64,000 nt of DNA from Anaerolineaceae bacterium (GTDB lineage: Bacteria; Chloroflexota; Anaerolineae; Anaerolineales; Anaerolineaceae), in contig JAJUGU010000009.1 of the NCBI GenBank assembly GCA_029265815.1, positions 22,778 through 86,777 of the forward strand. The letters run 5' to 3'. The notes below the pieces were generated by a model. It did not search any database. It saw nothing but the letters and a program-made list of their open reading frames with translations, and was not told the DNA's origin. The position numbers and the translations under genes are program-made. Positions 29,302-39,186 of this stretch are shown here, one piece after another (position 1 is the stretch's first letter; each line of letters starts with the position of its first letter).

Positions 29302-32001
29302 ATGGAACCATTTGTTCTGACTACAAAATTACATCAACCCTCTCCTTTAATACGGGGAATTCATCGTCAACGGCTTGTTACACGTTTGAATCAGGGATTG
29401 CTCGCAGGCCGGTCGCTTACCCTGGTTTCTGCACCAGCCGGGTTTGGGAAAACCACATGTGTTAGTGAATGGATCGAACAGCTAGACCTGCCGGTCGCCT
29501 GGCTTTCTTTGGAACCGGCCGATGATGACCCGGCGCGTTTCTTTTTATATTTCATCGCTGCTTTACAAAAAATCAATTCAAGCCTTGAAAATGAGTTAAA
29601 ACGGTTATTAGAACCAGGTCAATTATTTCCTACCCAATCTGTATTCACCATACTGCTTCAAAATATCCACCGTTTTGAATTTCGATTCTTACTGGTTCTG
29701 GATGATTTTCAAAATATCCAAGAAAAGACCATTATCGAATTTCTCGAAATGCTGGTTGAAAATTCACCGCCGCAGCTTCATCTCGTGATACTGACACGCG
29801 AAGACCCGCTAATTCCACTGGCGCGGCTGCGGGCGAATAATCAAATGACAGAAATTCGTGCTGAAGATTTACGCTTTAGCAATGATGAGACCAGAGATTT
29901 TTTCTCAAAAACGATGGGGGTAACCCTTGCCGAAGAAGATCTCCGGATGCTGGATCACCGGATTGAGGGTTGGGCAGCCGGGTTACAGTTAGTGGGATTA
30001 TCAATTTATGGACGGGAAAATCCATCGCAGTTCATTTCGAACCTCAGGGGCACACAACGCCATATTCTAAGTTACCTGACTGAAGAGGTTCTAAACCATC
30101 AAAGTATAGAGGTGCAGAAATTTTTAATCGAGACATCCCTTCTCGATAAAATGTGTGCAGAATTATGTGATGCTGTTACTGGTCGGATGGATAGCAAAGT
30201 TCTTTTGGACCATTTGTTCTCAGCGAATCTATTTCTTGTGCCTCTTGATGATCATCAGCAGTGGTTTCGCTATCATCACCTTTTTGCTGATTTACTCCGT
30301 AGTCAACTGAATCGAATTTCCAAACAAAGAATTATCCAGTTACACAACAATGCCAGCAAATGGTTTGAGCAAGAGGGAATGGTTGCGGAAGCCATTGATC
30401 AAGCTCTTGCAGGGGAAGATTATGACCGGGCAGTAGGGTTGCTTGAACAGCACGCCATGAGCTTTGCCATGCAGGGTTATGTCAAAACAGTCGAAAATTG
30501 GATGTTGGCCATTCCGCCTGCGCTGCGCTCTCAGAGCCCACGAGCCAATCTGGCGTTTTCGAGTGTGTATCTGATGCGTGGTAATTATGCTGAATCTGCG
30601 AAATATCTAAGTCAGGCTGAAGCCTCCATTTTCCAGAATTCTTCAGCAGACGGATCGGATAACCTGGAGCTTGCTGCTCTACAAGCAGAGTGGTATGCAA
30701 TTCAGGCGAATTTGTTCAACGTTCGAGGCAATCCAACTGAAAGTTTATCAGCAGCTGAAAAATCGTTGCAACTGGCGAGTTCTGAGCAATTTCAAATCCT
30801 CTGTATTGCTTATTTGGGAATGGGTGGTGCTTATCGTTTAATTGGAAACTATCAGAAATTGGTCGAAGCATATCAGAAAGCCATTCATTACAGCCGCGCA
30901 GCAGGCAATCTGCTGGCTGAAATGTTGTCGAGCACAGCCCTGGGGCTTGTGGCGATTCAGCTTGGCCAGTTACATTTTGCCTATCAAATTGCGATAGAAG
31001 CCGTTGACCGCTATGAAACCTCAAACATGCTCCCCCCTCCAGTCGCAGGATCGGTTTATGGGATTTTAGGTCTTGTGGAACTCGAGTGGAACCAGTTAGA
31101 TCGTGTTCACAACCATTTTTTGAAGGCCCTTCAACTTAACTCGTTGGGGGGTCATAACGCCGGGGTGGTATTTGCGAAGGTGCTGATGGCGCGCCTGGCT
31201 CAAACGCAAGGAAAGCTTGATGACGCAACGAAACTTATGAATGAAGCCGCGAACCTTTTACCTCTGGGAGTACCTGCCTGGTTAAAACCAGAAGTGATTT
31301 CTCAGCAGGTACTGATCTATCTTGCGCAAAACAACCCGATTTCTGCAGAAGTTGTTCTTAATCAAGTACCGGGTTCGTTTCTTGAACCTGAAAAATATCC
31401 GAGTGAACTCATCTTTATCGCTCAGTTAAGGGTGGTGCTCTACTATGTGAAAAATGGAGAGTATAAGGGTGATCTTGATCTACCACTTCAACTTGCTGAT
31501 TGTTTGATTACCACAGCCATTCAGAACCATCGTTTGGGCATCGCCCTGGAAATATTGATGGTATTAATCCAAATACAATCGATTGTTGGAAGAAAAGACG
31601 CTGCTCTTGAGAGCCTGAGTAAAGCACTCCAACTGGCAGAACATGAAGGATATTTACGAATATTTTTAGATGCTGGCTCTGAGATCCATGAACTGCTCAA
31701 AATTGCTCAAAAGAAGAATCTTCACCCTGAGATAACACGGAAATTACTGGCTGCCTTTTCAAGCGCTGAAACAATTTCGACTTCTTCAGCAGAACAGACT
31801 GGGTTATTTGAACCTTTGAGCGATCGTGAACTGGAAGTTTTGAAACTGATGTCTGAGGGATTAACGAATCCAGAGATCGCTGACCATCTAATCATCTCAT
31901 TGAGTACGGTAAAAACACATCTGGTTCATATATTTAACAAACTCGGGGTTCGTAATCGCGCTGAGGCGGTGCTAAAGGCAAAAGAAATAGGGATCTTATA
32001 G
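29302..32001 (+). CDS. MalT-type LuxR-family ATP-dependent regulator
   Basis: An 899-residue STAND-class activator. The P-loop SAPAGFGKTT is near residue 50, with LVLDDFQNI as Walker B. The middle is made of helical TPR-like repeats that sense an inducer. The C-terminal LuxR domain begins with EPLSDRELEVLKLMSEGLTN and has the recognition helix LSTVKTHLVHIFNKL. Such regulators bind ATP and an effector before binding DNA. The likely targets are the divergent nitroreductase operon or the downstream membrane genes; this is position-based inference. Confidence 0.94.
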   Translation: MEPFVLTTKLHQPSPLIRGIHRQRLVTRLNQGLLAGRSLTLVSAPAGFGKTTCVSEWIEQLDLPVAWLSLEPADDDPARFFLYFIAALQKINSSLENELKRLLEPGQLFPTQSVFTILLQNIHRFEFRFLLVLDDFQNIQEKTIIEFLEMLVENSPPQLHLVILTREDPLIPLARLRANNQMTEIRAEDLRFSNDETRDFFSKTMGVTLAEEDLRMLDHRIEGWAAGLQLVGLSIYGRENPSQFISNLRGTQRHILSYLTEEVLNHQSIEVQKFLIETSLLDKMCAELCDAVTGRMDSKVLLDHLFSANLFLVPLDDHQQWFRYHHLFADLLRSQLNRISKQRIIQLHNNASKWFEQEGMVAEAIDQALAGEDYDRAVGLLEQHAMSFAMQGYVKTVENWMLAIPPALRSQSPRANLAFSSVYLMRGNYAESAKYLSQAEASIFQNSSADGSDNLELAALQAEWYAIQANLFNVRGNPTESLSAAEKSLQLASSEQFQILCIAYLGMGGAYRLIGNYQKLVEAYQKAIHYSRAAGNLLAEMLSSTALGLVAIQLGQLHFAYQIAIEAVDRYETSNMLPPPVAGSVYGILGLVELEWNQLDRVHNHFLKALQLNSLGGHNAGVVFAKVLMARLAQTQGKLDDATKLMNEAANLLPLGVPAWLKPEVISQQVLIYLAQNNPISAEVVLNQVPGSFLEPEKYPSELIFIAQLRVVLYYVKNGEYKGDLDLPLQLADCLITTAIQNHRLGIALEILMVLIQIQSIVGRKDAALESLSKALQLAEHEGYLRIFLDAGSEIHELLKIAQKKNLHPEITRKLLAAFSSAETISTSSAEQTGLFEPLSDRELEVLKLMSEGLTNPEIADHLIISLSTVKTHLVHIFNKLGVRNRAEAVLKAKEIGIL

Positions 32002-32067
32002 AACCACGTATTTGATCAATGAGAATTTTTAGTATAAGCTGAAAATTTTCTTCTTTTCTCTAAAGCA

Positions 32068-32111
32068 AAAAATCAACCGTCTGATCGGTCATTCGGTTGA
32101 TTTTTATTTTG
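32068..32111 (+). terminator. Terminator after luxR gene
   Basis: A 12-bp stem (32068-32079 with 32094-32105, 14-base loop) followed by a T-rich tract, 66 bases after the stop. Confidence 0.78.
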
Positions 32112-32261
32112 ATGGTTAGCGATATGATGATTTTCGTAAACAGGAGATCAGATGTTGAAAAAATTCACTCTTTGGAATACTCAATACCCCAAGAAAACCA
32201 GAAGACGCTTTTCTTGGATTTTCGAATCTTTATACGGCTTGCATCAAGTGAAGGGGTTGTA

Positions 32262-32474
32262 ATGGAAGATATGCGTATCTACCAGATTGACATTAGCGGT
32301 CAGGTTGTTGAGAGCGAGATTGCTCCTTTCAGTTTGCCAGGTTTAAAAATTAACCCTGACGAAAACGGAGATTCAATCATTACCGTAAAGACAGACCAGT
32401 CAGGCTTAATCGGCCTGATCCGCCATTTACACGCTCTCGGTTTCGAACTTTTATCGATCAATATCTTAAATTAA
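32262..32474 (+). CDS. Small conserved-looking protein of unknown function
   Basis: A 70-residue acidic protein (MEDMRIYQIDISGQVVESE ... LRIH-type ending SINILN) with alternating strands and one helix (GLIGLIRHLHALGFEL), suggestive of a small ACT-like or regulatory fold. The frame opens earlier, but ATG at 32262 follows AAGGGG by seven bases. It is 10 bases before the next gene, so it begins a three-gene operon. Function not recognised. Confidence 0.6.
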   Translation: MEDMRIYQIDISGQVVESEIAPFSLPGLKINPDENGDSIITVKTDQSGLIGLIRHLHALGFELLSINILN

Positions 32475-32484
32475 CGAGGAAAAA

Positions 32485-33342
32485 ATGAGAAATCAATCCG
32501 CTTTAAAAATAATGATTCCCATCATTGGATTACTGGCGATATTTGCTGCCAGCATGGGGCTTTTCTACCAGACGCCAGGACAGCCGTATGCCTATACCAG
32601 TCACCGTGGTGAAACAGTGATGATTCAGGGGCGCGGGCTCTACTATTATGATACGGTGAGTTCGGCCGCGCAAGAACAAGGGAACGACTTGGTAACCCTC
32701 ATCATTGGATTACCCCTGCTAGTGATTTCCACCTGGTTTGCTTTCAGAGGTTCTCTGCGAGCGCGATTGCTGTTGACCGGTACGCTTGGTTATTTTCTGT
32801 ATACGTACCTGTCTATGTGTATGTTGACCTCATTCAACCCGTTATTTCTGGTCTATGTAGCGATTTTTGCTCTCAGTCTTTATGCATTCATCTTAGCCAT
32901 GATGTCTTTTGATCTGACAACCCTGCCACAAAAATTCACTGAAAGTCTACCGAGGGTTTGGATTGCAGTTTTACTTTTTTTGATCGGTGGCTTTTTAACA
33001 TTGACCTGGTTGAATAAGATCCTCACTCCGCTAATTCAAAACAGTACTCCAGCTCTTGAAAACACGACTACATTTGTCATCCAGGCTATGGATCTAGCTC
33101 TGATCGTTCCGTTGGCAATTCTTTCAGGGGTACTGCTTCTGCGTCGCAACGCCTGGGGGTATCTGCTGACCTCGGTATTCTTGATGAAAGCCATTACGCT
33201 TGGACTTGCTGTGAGCGCGATGTGCATCAAAATGACGCTGGCTGGCACGCCAGATCGTCTGGGGGTGATGATCCCATTCGGAGTCATAACAATATTGAAT
33301 TTATTCGCCGCCGCTTCATTACTGAAGAATATTAAACCGTAG
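32485..33342 (+). CDS. Multi-helix membrane protein
   Basis: A 285-residue protein with a first hydrophobic helix, an outside loop containing YTSHRGETVMIQGRGLYYYD, and about six more helices. I do not recognise the family; similar proteins with the loop 'RG.G.Y..D' occur in Anaerolineae by memory. It is the middle gene of the operon and has a GAGG site. Confidence 0.72.
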   Translation: MRNQSALKIMIPIIGLLAIFAASMGLFYQTPGQPYAYTSHRGETVMIQGRGLYYYDTVSSAAQEQGNDLVTLIIGLPLLVISTWFAFRGSLRARLLLTGTLGYFLYTYLSMCMLTSFNPLFLVYVAIFALSLYAFILAMMSFDLTTLPQKFTESLPRVWIAVLLFLIGGFLTLTWLNKILTPLIQNSTPALENTTTFVIQAMDLALIVPLAILSGVLLLRRNAWGYLLTSVFLMKAITLGLAVSAMCIKMTLAGTPDRLGVMIPFGVITILNLFAAASLLKNIKP

Positions 33343-33368
33343 AATTCTTTTCAGAAAAAAGGAAATTA

Positions 33369-33788
33369 ATGATGAGCAACTCAACAATTTTCAAAACAAA
33401 TTTTGATAAGACGCTAATCTGGGCCTGCTCGGTACTGGCTATTTTGACGGCCATTGCTTACTTGTTGGTCGCAGAAGGTTTCCTTCCCATTGGAGGAGCA
33501 AATGCCTCCGCTGGTGATGGTTCAATCATCTTCGTAGCAGCCGGGTGTTACTTTGCGGGCGGGCTGATGATCCATCTCAAACGCCGATGGTTGTGGGCTC
33601 TTGGCCTTACCATCAATTTACTGGTGATCTCATTCTATTTCAATATGTATATAACCCGTCCTGAAATTCTCCTTTCCGCCGGAGGGTTGACTACCAAGTT
33701 CTATCAAATCTTGCTAGAAGGGGCTTTGCTTATCCTGATTATTCGCAGCCGGGCATTTGATCGTAAACAAGCCAGGATAATCAGGTGA
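33369..33788 (+). CDS. Small four-helix membrane protein
   Basis: A 139-residue protein with four hydrophobic segments (about 13-37, 49-67, 72-91, 108-126). AAAAGG lies close to the ATG at 33369, with a second in-frame ATG next to it. It is 26 bases after the upstream membrane protein. Family and function unknown. Confidence 0.68.
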   Translation: MMSNSTIFKTNFDKTLIWACSVLAILTAIAYLLVAEGFLPIGGANASAGDGSIIFVAAGCYFAGGLMIHLKRRWLWALGLTINLLVISFYFNMYITRPEILLSAGGLTTKFYQILLEGALLILIIRSRAFDRKQARIIR

Positions 33789-34013
33789 GAGAGAGCATCC
33801 ATGCCAGCGCGAGCGCGGTGAACCCATCAATCCTTAGTTGTTTGGTAAATAAAATATCTCTATCGTCAATTATGAAAGAGGCTTGTGATTCTGCAGGAAT
33901 GAATGTCTTTGAAAAATAGACGAATAATTAACACCATGTACCGTGCCAATCATTCGAAGGGCTCAACATCCCAAGTTGGTGACAATTTCAATATGTTTTC
34001 CATTTATTAATAC

Positions 34014-34043
34014 AAAACCCCTCTGTTTGAGGGGCTTTGTTTT
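34014..34043. terminator. Bidirectional terminator between convergent operons
   Basis: CCCCTC-loop-GAGGGG (34018-34023 with 34029-34034). A run of seven T follows on the plus strand, and TTTT follows on the minus strand. Confidence 0.8.
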
Positions 34044-34044
34044 T

Positions 34045-34587
34045 TTATTTACAATAGGGGCTGGTAGATGCACAGTAATCATCTAAACATTCGTTGATCG
34101 TCATTTCTAAATGTACGCCCTGTGCTGGACCATCGGCCGCTTCGACTTGAATGCCGACAATCTCCATCTCATCTGATTCTTCGTCAAATTTCTTGATTTT
34201 AATCTGGAAATCTTCTGTAATCACCAGCGGGCTATCCTTTGACACAGTTTTCTCAATGGTGCTTCCATTTTCAGGCTGAATGATCACGTTTACGGTTCCC
34301 TCACCCTCAACCGTGACTTTGAGAGTGGCATTGACTGACTTCTTTGATTTCATTGAAGGTGCCTGGCTTCCAACCACATCTGGGAACAAATAACCAAACG
34401 GGAACTGGACGGATGTTTTTTCGTTTTCAATCATGTCGCCACGGGAAGATTGGCACACAGGAAGATTACCACACTGTAGATCGCAACCAAGAATATTAAT
34501 GCCTGCATTGAAGTCTTCTGACCCTTCGCAGCCAGCCATTACCAGCATCATGATGATGAAAGGGATAAGCAACTTCATGTTTTTCAT
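34045..34587 (-). CDS. Small lipoprotein
   Basis: A 180-residue secreted protein. ATG at 34587 after GGAG gives a lipoprotein signal, LIPFIIMMLVMAGCEGS, with the lipobox Cys at about residue 19. The mature part is Cys-rich near both ends (CDLQCGNLPVCQ and CLDDYCASTSPYC). Its ATG overlaps the stop of the FecR-domain gene (ATGA), so the two are co-translated and likely act together at the cell surface. Function unknown. Confidence 0.78.
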   Translation of the reverse strand: MKNMKLLIPFIIMMLVMAGCEGSEDFNAGINILGCDLQCGNLPVCQSSRGDMIENEKTSVQFPFGYLFPDVVGSQAPSMKSKKSVNATLKVTVEGEGTVNVIIQPENGSTIEKTVSKDSPLVITEDFQIKIKKFDEESDEMEIVGIQVEAADGPAQGVHLEMTINECLDDYCASTSPYCK

Positions 34588-36002
34588 TTTCGCTCCTCTT
34601 GTGTGGCGACACTTTTCTTGGATCTCATCATGAAAATGACCGCAAGCAAACCGGGGAATATACTTGAACAAATACGCCCAAGCGTTTTATCCCAAATATT
34701 TTTCAAGAATCCGGGCTGCTCTTCTGCTGCGACCTGCGTGTCATCCCGATAATCATCTTCAGGAAGATATTCTGCTCCCGTGGATGGTTCTAGTACCGAT
34801 GCATCTTCCACGTATGGCAGCCATGAGTTTGTTTCAGTCGCGATATCTAAAGGTGAGATATCGCTCAACCCACTGGAATCTGCACTGGCCTGCTGGCCAG
34901 AAGAAACCTCGATCGTTTCACCGGTTGCTTTAGAGGTGAATTCAACGGTGCCAGCGATTACCTTGAGCGTTGTGCTTGCGCCGTCAGTTTCAATCACCAG
35001 AGTCGTCCCCTTTATTCCTGCAACCGCCTGAGTGGTCTCGATATCCATCGTCCCCTCATACCATAGCTTTTTGGTATTATTCCAGAGCCTCCCTAAAACA
35101 AGTTGAAGTTTCGTTTCTTTTTCAGGTGGTGTCAGGATTACGATCTCAGTATTTTCTGGCATGATGTAAGTATTCATATCTGCGAGTTGAAGTATCGCAG
35201 AGGAATTATTGCGGGTGGCAATGTGATCTCCCACATAGATCACTTGTTTCATGCTGACCGGCTCCCAATCAATTTCCTCCGGATCACAAGTGGTTTCAAC
35301 AAACCCTGTTATGGCATTAAATCGAGATAATGAATCTTCCCAATCATTTTTTAATCGTAACATGAAGCAATAAGTTCCTGAAACAAACCCGGTCCATTTG
35401 ATCTCAAAGGGTTCAGTATCAACGTGAGTGGATTTTTTCAGACAAGCGCCAAATGTTGGCGAACGGGTGTCGGTATCTTGCTTATCACATTCCTCATGAG
35501 TCCATGTCATTTCACCAGTCATGTACCCTTTTCCACCATTTTTATCAATTGTCCCGGATGAGTAAAAATCACCACTTCCCTCAAACGTTGGATCTGCCAC
35601 AAAATAGAACTCTGGGACCTGTGGAATATCTAGTTTCCCGGTGTAAGTCCACGTTCCGGAAATTTTCCCTGATTTATAAATACCGATGAGATTAAAGGTT
35701 CCATCCGTCTTTCGATCCCCCGTGTTTGTTTCACTATGAACGGCTGCCCAACCGTTAACCTCGCCATTTTTTCCTATAGAAATCGTGATGTTATCAATAC
35801 CGGCAAGCATCCCAGAAAGGTGTACCGGGTCATTATTCTGGTTGATATCCAAATATTGGTCATGGTCAAACGAGATTCGTAAATTGAAAGGTGGGTTTAA
35901 TGGCGTTGCTGAAATTTCTGCTGATGCTTGTTGAATGGCCGATGCCAGTATAAAAATGGAAAGGAGAATCACAATTAGGAACTTATGAACTTTGGGTTTC
36001 AT
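34584..36002 (-). CDS. Secreted FecR-domain surface protein
   Basis: A 472-residue protein. AGGAGG precedes ATG at 36002, giving a cleaved signal peptide ending ASA. The N-terminal 200 residues form a beta-rich domain; a FecR-like domain follows near 255-390 (QVIYVGDHIATRNNSSAIL ... GIKGTTLVIETDG ... VIAGTVEFTSKATG). A C-terminal membrane helix (SIFPGLLAVIFMM) with basic residues anchors it. Despite the FecR fold there is no TonB receptor or sigma factor here. It is coupled to a downstream lipoprotein. Confidence 0.82.
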   Translation of the reverse strand: MKPKVHKFLIVILLSIFILASAIQQASAEISATPLNPPFNLRISFDHDQYLDINQNNDPVHLSGMLAGIDNITISIGKNGEVNGWAAVHSETNTGDRKTDGTFNLIGIYKSGKISGTWTYTGKLDIPQVPEFYFVADPTFEGSGDFYSSGTIDKNGGKGYMTGEMTWTHEECDKQDTDTRSPTFGACLKKSTHVDTEPFEIKWTGFVSGTYCFMLRLKNDWEDSLSRFNAITGFVETTCDPEEIDWEPVSMKQVIYVGDHIATRNNSSAILQLADMNTYIMPENTEIVILTPPEKETKLQLVLGRLWNNTKKLWYEGTMDIETTQAVAGIKGTTLVIETDGASTTLKVIAGTVEFTSKATGETIEVSSGQQASADSSGLSDISPLDIATETNSWLPYVEDASVLEPSTGAEYLPEDDYRDDTQVAAEEQPGFLKNIWDKTLGRICSSIFPGLLAVIFMMRSKKSVATQEERK

Positions 36003-36769
36003 AATACCTCCTGACTCTGTGATTAGGTTCAATAATGATATTATAGACAAACGAGAGTGAAATTATAGTGGTCAGGGAATATTGAAAGGAAGGAATTATT
36101 CGATTCACTTAAACGATCTCATCAAAATCGGAGACGATTTCTAAGGAATTTCGGTATTCAAGGGGGACTCTGGAATCATACTTCTGGATATTGAAAAAGC
36201 AGCGGTTTGAGACCACTTTATAAAAATCATCATGTTACGAAAGAGATAATAGGAAAACCATATCCCTTGCCATTTGAGTATTAAACGCTGTCGATGACTT
36301 TAGATCAGGAAGTGAAAATTGGATTTCAATGTATCTGGCGAAATGTGGTTCAAGTTAATGCGCATAGACGAGTAGAAAAATCCTTCAATTTTTTGAAAAA
36401 CCCCTGCGGAGGGGCTTTGGGTAGTATAACCACACCCAATACCATGATCGTGCCAAGTCTAATGGTGATGACCTGGACGAATTGGCTGATTATCGATTGA
36501 AATAAATGGACCATCTGTCTCTTTTAGTATCTGATTCCTGGGGATAATCTTAGCCAGCAACTGTCCGATTGTTGAATTCATAAAGGATGGTTTGAGCGGA
36601 TAATCGATAATCAGGGGGGGGTAGTTACATGAAAATTAACCTGTAAACTCGTGGAGATCCTTTTTCCTGAGCTGGAAGGTGTAGAAACTGAAGAATTATT
36701 TGGCAAGCACAACAATTCATCCTACAATCTGGAGAGTAAACCGTAAGAATCCTAACTCTTCCTAAACTA
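36003..36769. other. Intergenic stretch with weak hairpins
   Basis: About 770 bases. A small hairpin at 36402-36415 (CCCC/GGGG) ends in TTTTT on the minus strand and could terminate an antisense transcript. A short ORF at 36294-36500 lacks any support. No gene is recognised. Confidence 0.45.
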
Positions 36770-36803
36770 AAAGAGACTGTTCAAAAACATGAACAGTCTC
36801 TTT
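36770..36803. terminator. Terminator of the flavoprotein gene
   Basis: A 13-bp perfect stem (36770-36782 with 36791-36803) 20 bases after the flavoprotein stop; on the minus strand it is followed by TAGTTTAGG, with A/T on both sides. Confidence 0.82.
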
Positions 36804-36822
36804 CTTGTGTATAAACCAGGTT

Positions 36823-38418
36823 TTACTTAATTGCTTCCAATGCTGCCAAACGTCCGGTCGTCCAGGCACGGCTGTGGCTCAGCCCTGGAACGATCACCGG
36901 GTAGTCATTGGCAAAAAAGTTACCAGCAACATTTCCAGCGGCAAACAAGCCCGGGATCACCTGATGATTTGTATCTCTGACCTGGAAATTGCTGTTGACA
37001 TCCAGGCCGCCTAAAACGACAAGCAAAGCAAGCGAGTTGTAAGCAGCGTAAAACGGCGGGGTATCAATGGCCGTGACCATCTCACCATTCTTGCCAAAAT
37101 CTTCATCCACACCTTTAGCAGCCAGTTCGTTATAACGCGTGATGGTGGCCTTTAAAGCATCAGCGGGGACGCCCATTTTTGCTGCCAGGTCATCAAGCGT
37201 ATCTGCTTTGATCAGCGAACCACTTTCCAACGCTGATTCCATACCAGACCTGGTATAGTCGCTCATCGCGTTTGTGCGTGAAAAACTAATCCCCATCTTG
37301 GGCAGGTCTTCCTCAAAGGTCGAGTCATAGATGGTCCAGGTTTTGTGTCCCGGTTGAAGTTGAGCCGAATTGGCCATCGAAGGGATGGGAACATCTTCAT
37401 TTTCATAACGCTTCCCTTCCAGGTTGATGCGCAGGAAAGGATTGCCGGAGAATGGTGCTGCGCCAAGGTTGTGCACCATGGGAGTGTGTGGCAATTGTGG
37501 TTGCATCGCTGCTCCGATCCACAATCCCATCTTATGACCATCCCCCGTGTTTACGGGTGGGGCATAGACATTAAGGTCGACTTCACCAGCTCGAGGACAA
37601 TAAGCCTTGATCATTTCGGGGTCATTTCCATAATCGCCGGTGCACAGGATCACGGCTTTCTTGGCATTAAATTTCTGGTAAGCTCCCTGAGCGTCTTTGG
37701 CGATAACGGCGGTCACCCGACCCTTCGCATCCTTAACCAATTGTTCTGCCGCTGTGCTGTAATAGAAAACCGCTCCTGATGATTTGGCTGCTCCTTCGAG
37801 CATTCCAGCCAGGATGGATTGGTCCATTCCACCGAACATATGGACTGTCTTATATTCCGGGTAAAACTGGTCAGGGACATCATTCCCCCAGCGCATCACC
37901 TTTATGTCCTGCGCAGTCGCCATATCGATCAACTCGTCAATGATAGGGCTGCAGTTGGTTGCCCAGGCCATAATCTGGCTGACATCCACATTATTGCTTC
38001 CCCATTTGGTCAATTCGCGGACCACTCGCACCGGATCATAATCCAATCCCTCTTCCAGCTGGATCTTACTGCGCAGTGCAGCGTTATGGCCACCGCGGGC
38101 GTTGAACTTTTCTGATTTTTCAATTAAGATGGTCTTCACTCCGGCTTTTGCTGCGGTGTAGGCAGCCATCAAACCAGCTACTCCTGCTCCAACCACCACG
38201 ATATCTGCGTCCTGGGTTCCTTTGATATCTGCATCTTTGATCGGGGCAGGCGGGGTGAGAAAGGATGGTGCAGATGAGGCTGCTTCAATCGGCGCTTGAG
38301 TTTCGACAACTTTAGGGGTGCAGCCTGCCACACCCAGCGCCAATCCTGCGCCACCTGCGACAAGTGTTCCTTTTAGAAAATCCCGGCGGCTTTGATTGAT
38401 TTTGTTTTTTCTTGACAT
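36823..38418 (-). CDS. Tat-lipoprotein FAD-binding fumarate reductase-like flavoprotein
   Basis: A 531-residue exported flavoprotein. ATG at 38418 follows AAGGAGG; the leader has a twin-arginine motif, QSRRDFLKG, and then a lipobox-like GVAGCTPK, so it is probably a Tat lipoprotein. The FAD fold is DADIVVVGAGVAGLMAAYTAAK and the C-terminus VIPGLFAAGNVAGNFF. It belongs to the succinate dehydrogenase/fumarate reductase flavoprotein group that includes urocanate and ketosteroid reductases. No cytochrome partner is nearby, so electron donor and substrate are open. Confidence 0.87.
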   Translation of the reverse strand: MSRKNKINQSRRDFLKGTLVAGGAGLALGVAGCTPKVVETQAPIEAASSAPSFLTPPAPIKDADIKGTQDADIVVVGAGVAGLMAAYTAAKAGVKTILIEKSEKFNARGGHNAALRSKIQLEEGLDYDPVRVVRELTKWGSNNVDVSQIMAWATNCSPIIDELIDMATAQDIKVMRWGNDVPDQFYPEYKTVHMFGGMDQSILAGMLEGAAKSSGAVFYYSTAAEQLVKDAKGRVTAVIAKDAQGAYQKFNAKKAVILCTGDYGNDPEMIKAYCPRAGEVDLNVYAPPVNTGDGHKMGLWIGAAMQPQLPHTPMVHNLGAAPFSGNPFLRINLEGKRYENEDVPIPSMANSAQLQPGHKTWTIYDSTFEEDLPKMGISFSRTNAMSDYTRSGMESALESGSLIKADTLDDLAAKMGVPADALKATITRYNELAAKGVDEDFGKNGEMVTAIDTPPFYAAYNSLALLVVLGGLDVNSNFQVRDTNHQVIPGLFAAGNVAGNFFANDYPVIVPGLSHSRAWTTGRLAALEAIK

Positions 38419-38633
38419 TTTTTCCTCCTTTTTAATGCCATAGTTGGTGAAGATCACTCCATTAGAATTCATTATATATAATTTCATGTAAGATTTTGCA
38501 ATGAATAATTGAAAGTAATTCCACACAAATAAGTTTATTGAAGATAACAAAAGCGGAAGGTAATTATCCTTCCGCAAATCCTAGTATTGAATTGTAATGC
38601 GTGGTTCTTGTGTATTTCCTGCCCAACCGATAT
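38419..38633. other. Gap up to repeat A
   Basis: About 215 AT-rich bases upstream of the flavoprotein gene, with no recognised element besides its promoter region. Confidence 0.4.
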
Positions 38634-38778
38634 GCGCCCCGGGTCAACGAAAAACCAGAGCCTTGTGAAGCATCCTGTAAAGGGTTTGACTTTAGTAGCG
38701 GGGAGTGAATTCGCCTGCCCTGGGTGGCCAGGCCAGGGAACCACTACTCTGACGGGTACTTCGTGACTTCCGGGTGAT
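38634..38778 (-). repeat. Repeat A: tRNA-Met 3'-half repeat, shortened copy
   Basis: This copy shares with repeat B the left part (AACGAAAAACCAGAGCC, GAAGCATCCTGTAAAGG, GGGTTTGACTTTAGTAGCGGGG) and two inserted hairpins. The tRNA-Met acceptor and T-arm are on the minus strand. Similarity to the other copies ends at the anticodon loop (GGGTGATGAAAG against GGGTTATGAG), so the arm beyond the breakpoint is different here. Confidence 0.75.
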
Positions 38779-39186
38779 GAAAGTTTTTCCTGGTTTCAGA
38801 ACGTTTTTCCCTCAGGCTCCGCATTTTAGTCTGGTCTGAGGGACGCTCTTCTGAAGAGGCCGGAGGATAGCGACTTTTTTTGACAGGGTCAAGTAGGATT
38901 TTTTTCGCGATCCGGAGGACGATGGTTGTGAATTAGTGAACGAACATCCAAAAATCACGACTTTTTCGTGCTATCGTTCAGACGCAATTTGTTAAGATTA
39001 TTTAAGATTTTCGTTGCCATAAAAGGTCAATCGTTGCTATAAAAGGGATTTCCGTAAACACGTTTAAATTTATCCATTATTGAATTAGTCGGAAATCGAA
39101 TCATGGCCTACTATGTAGAAGATTACATACTTGTACTTGACCTAACGTCATCTTGCCTGACATATCTCGATGACACCTTTTGATCC
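38779..39186. other. Intergenic with hairpins and a short direct repeat
   Basis: About 400 bases. A hairpin CCCTCAG/CTGAGGG lies near 38809-38845, and CGTTGCyATAAAAGG occurs twice at 39013-39048. No gene is recognised. Confidence 0.4.

Noticed and set aside
36294..36500. 68-residue plus-strand ORF
   Set aside because: No ribosome site, contains a hairpin sequence, no conserved pattern.
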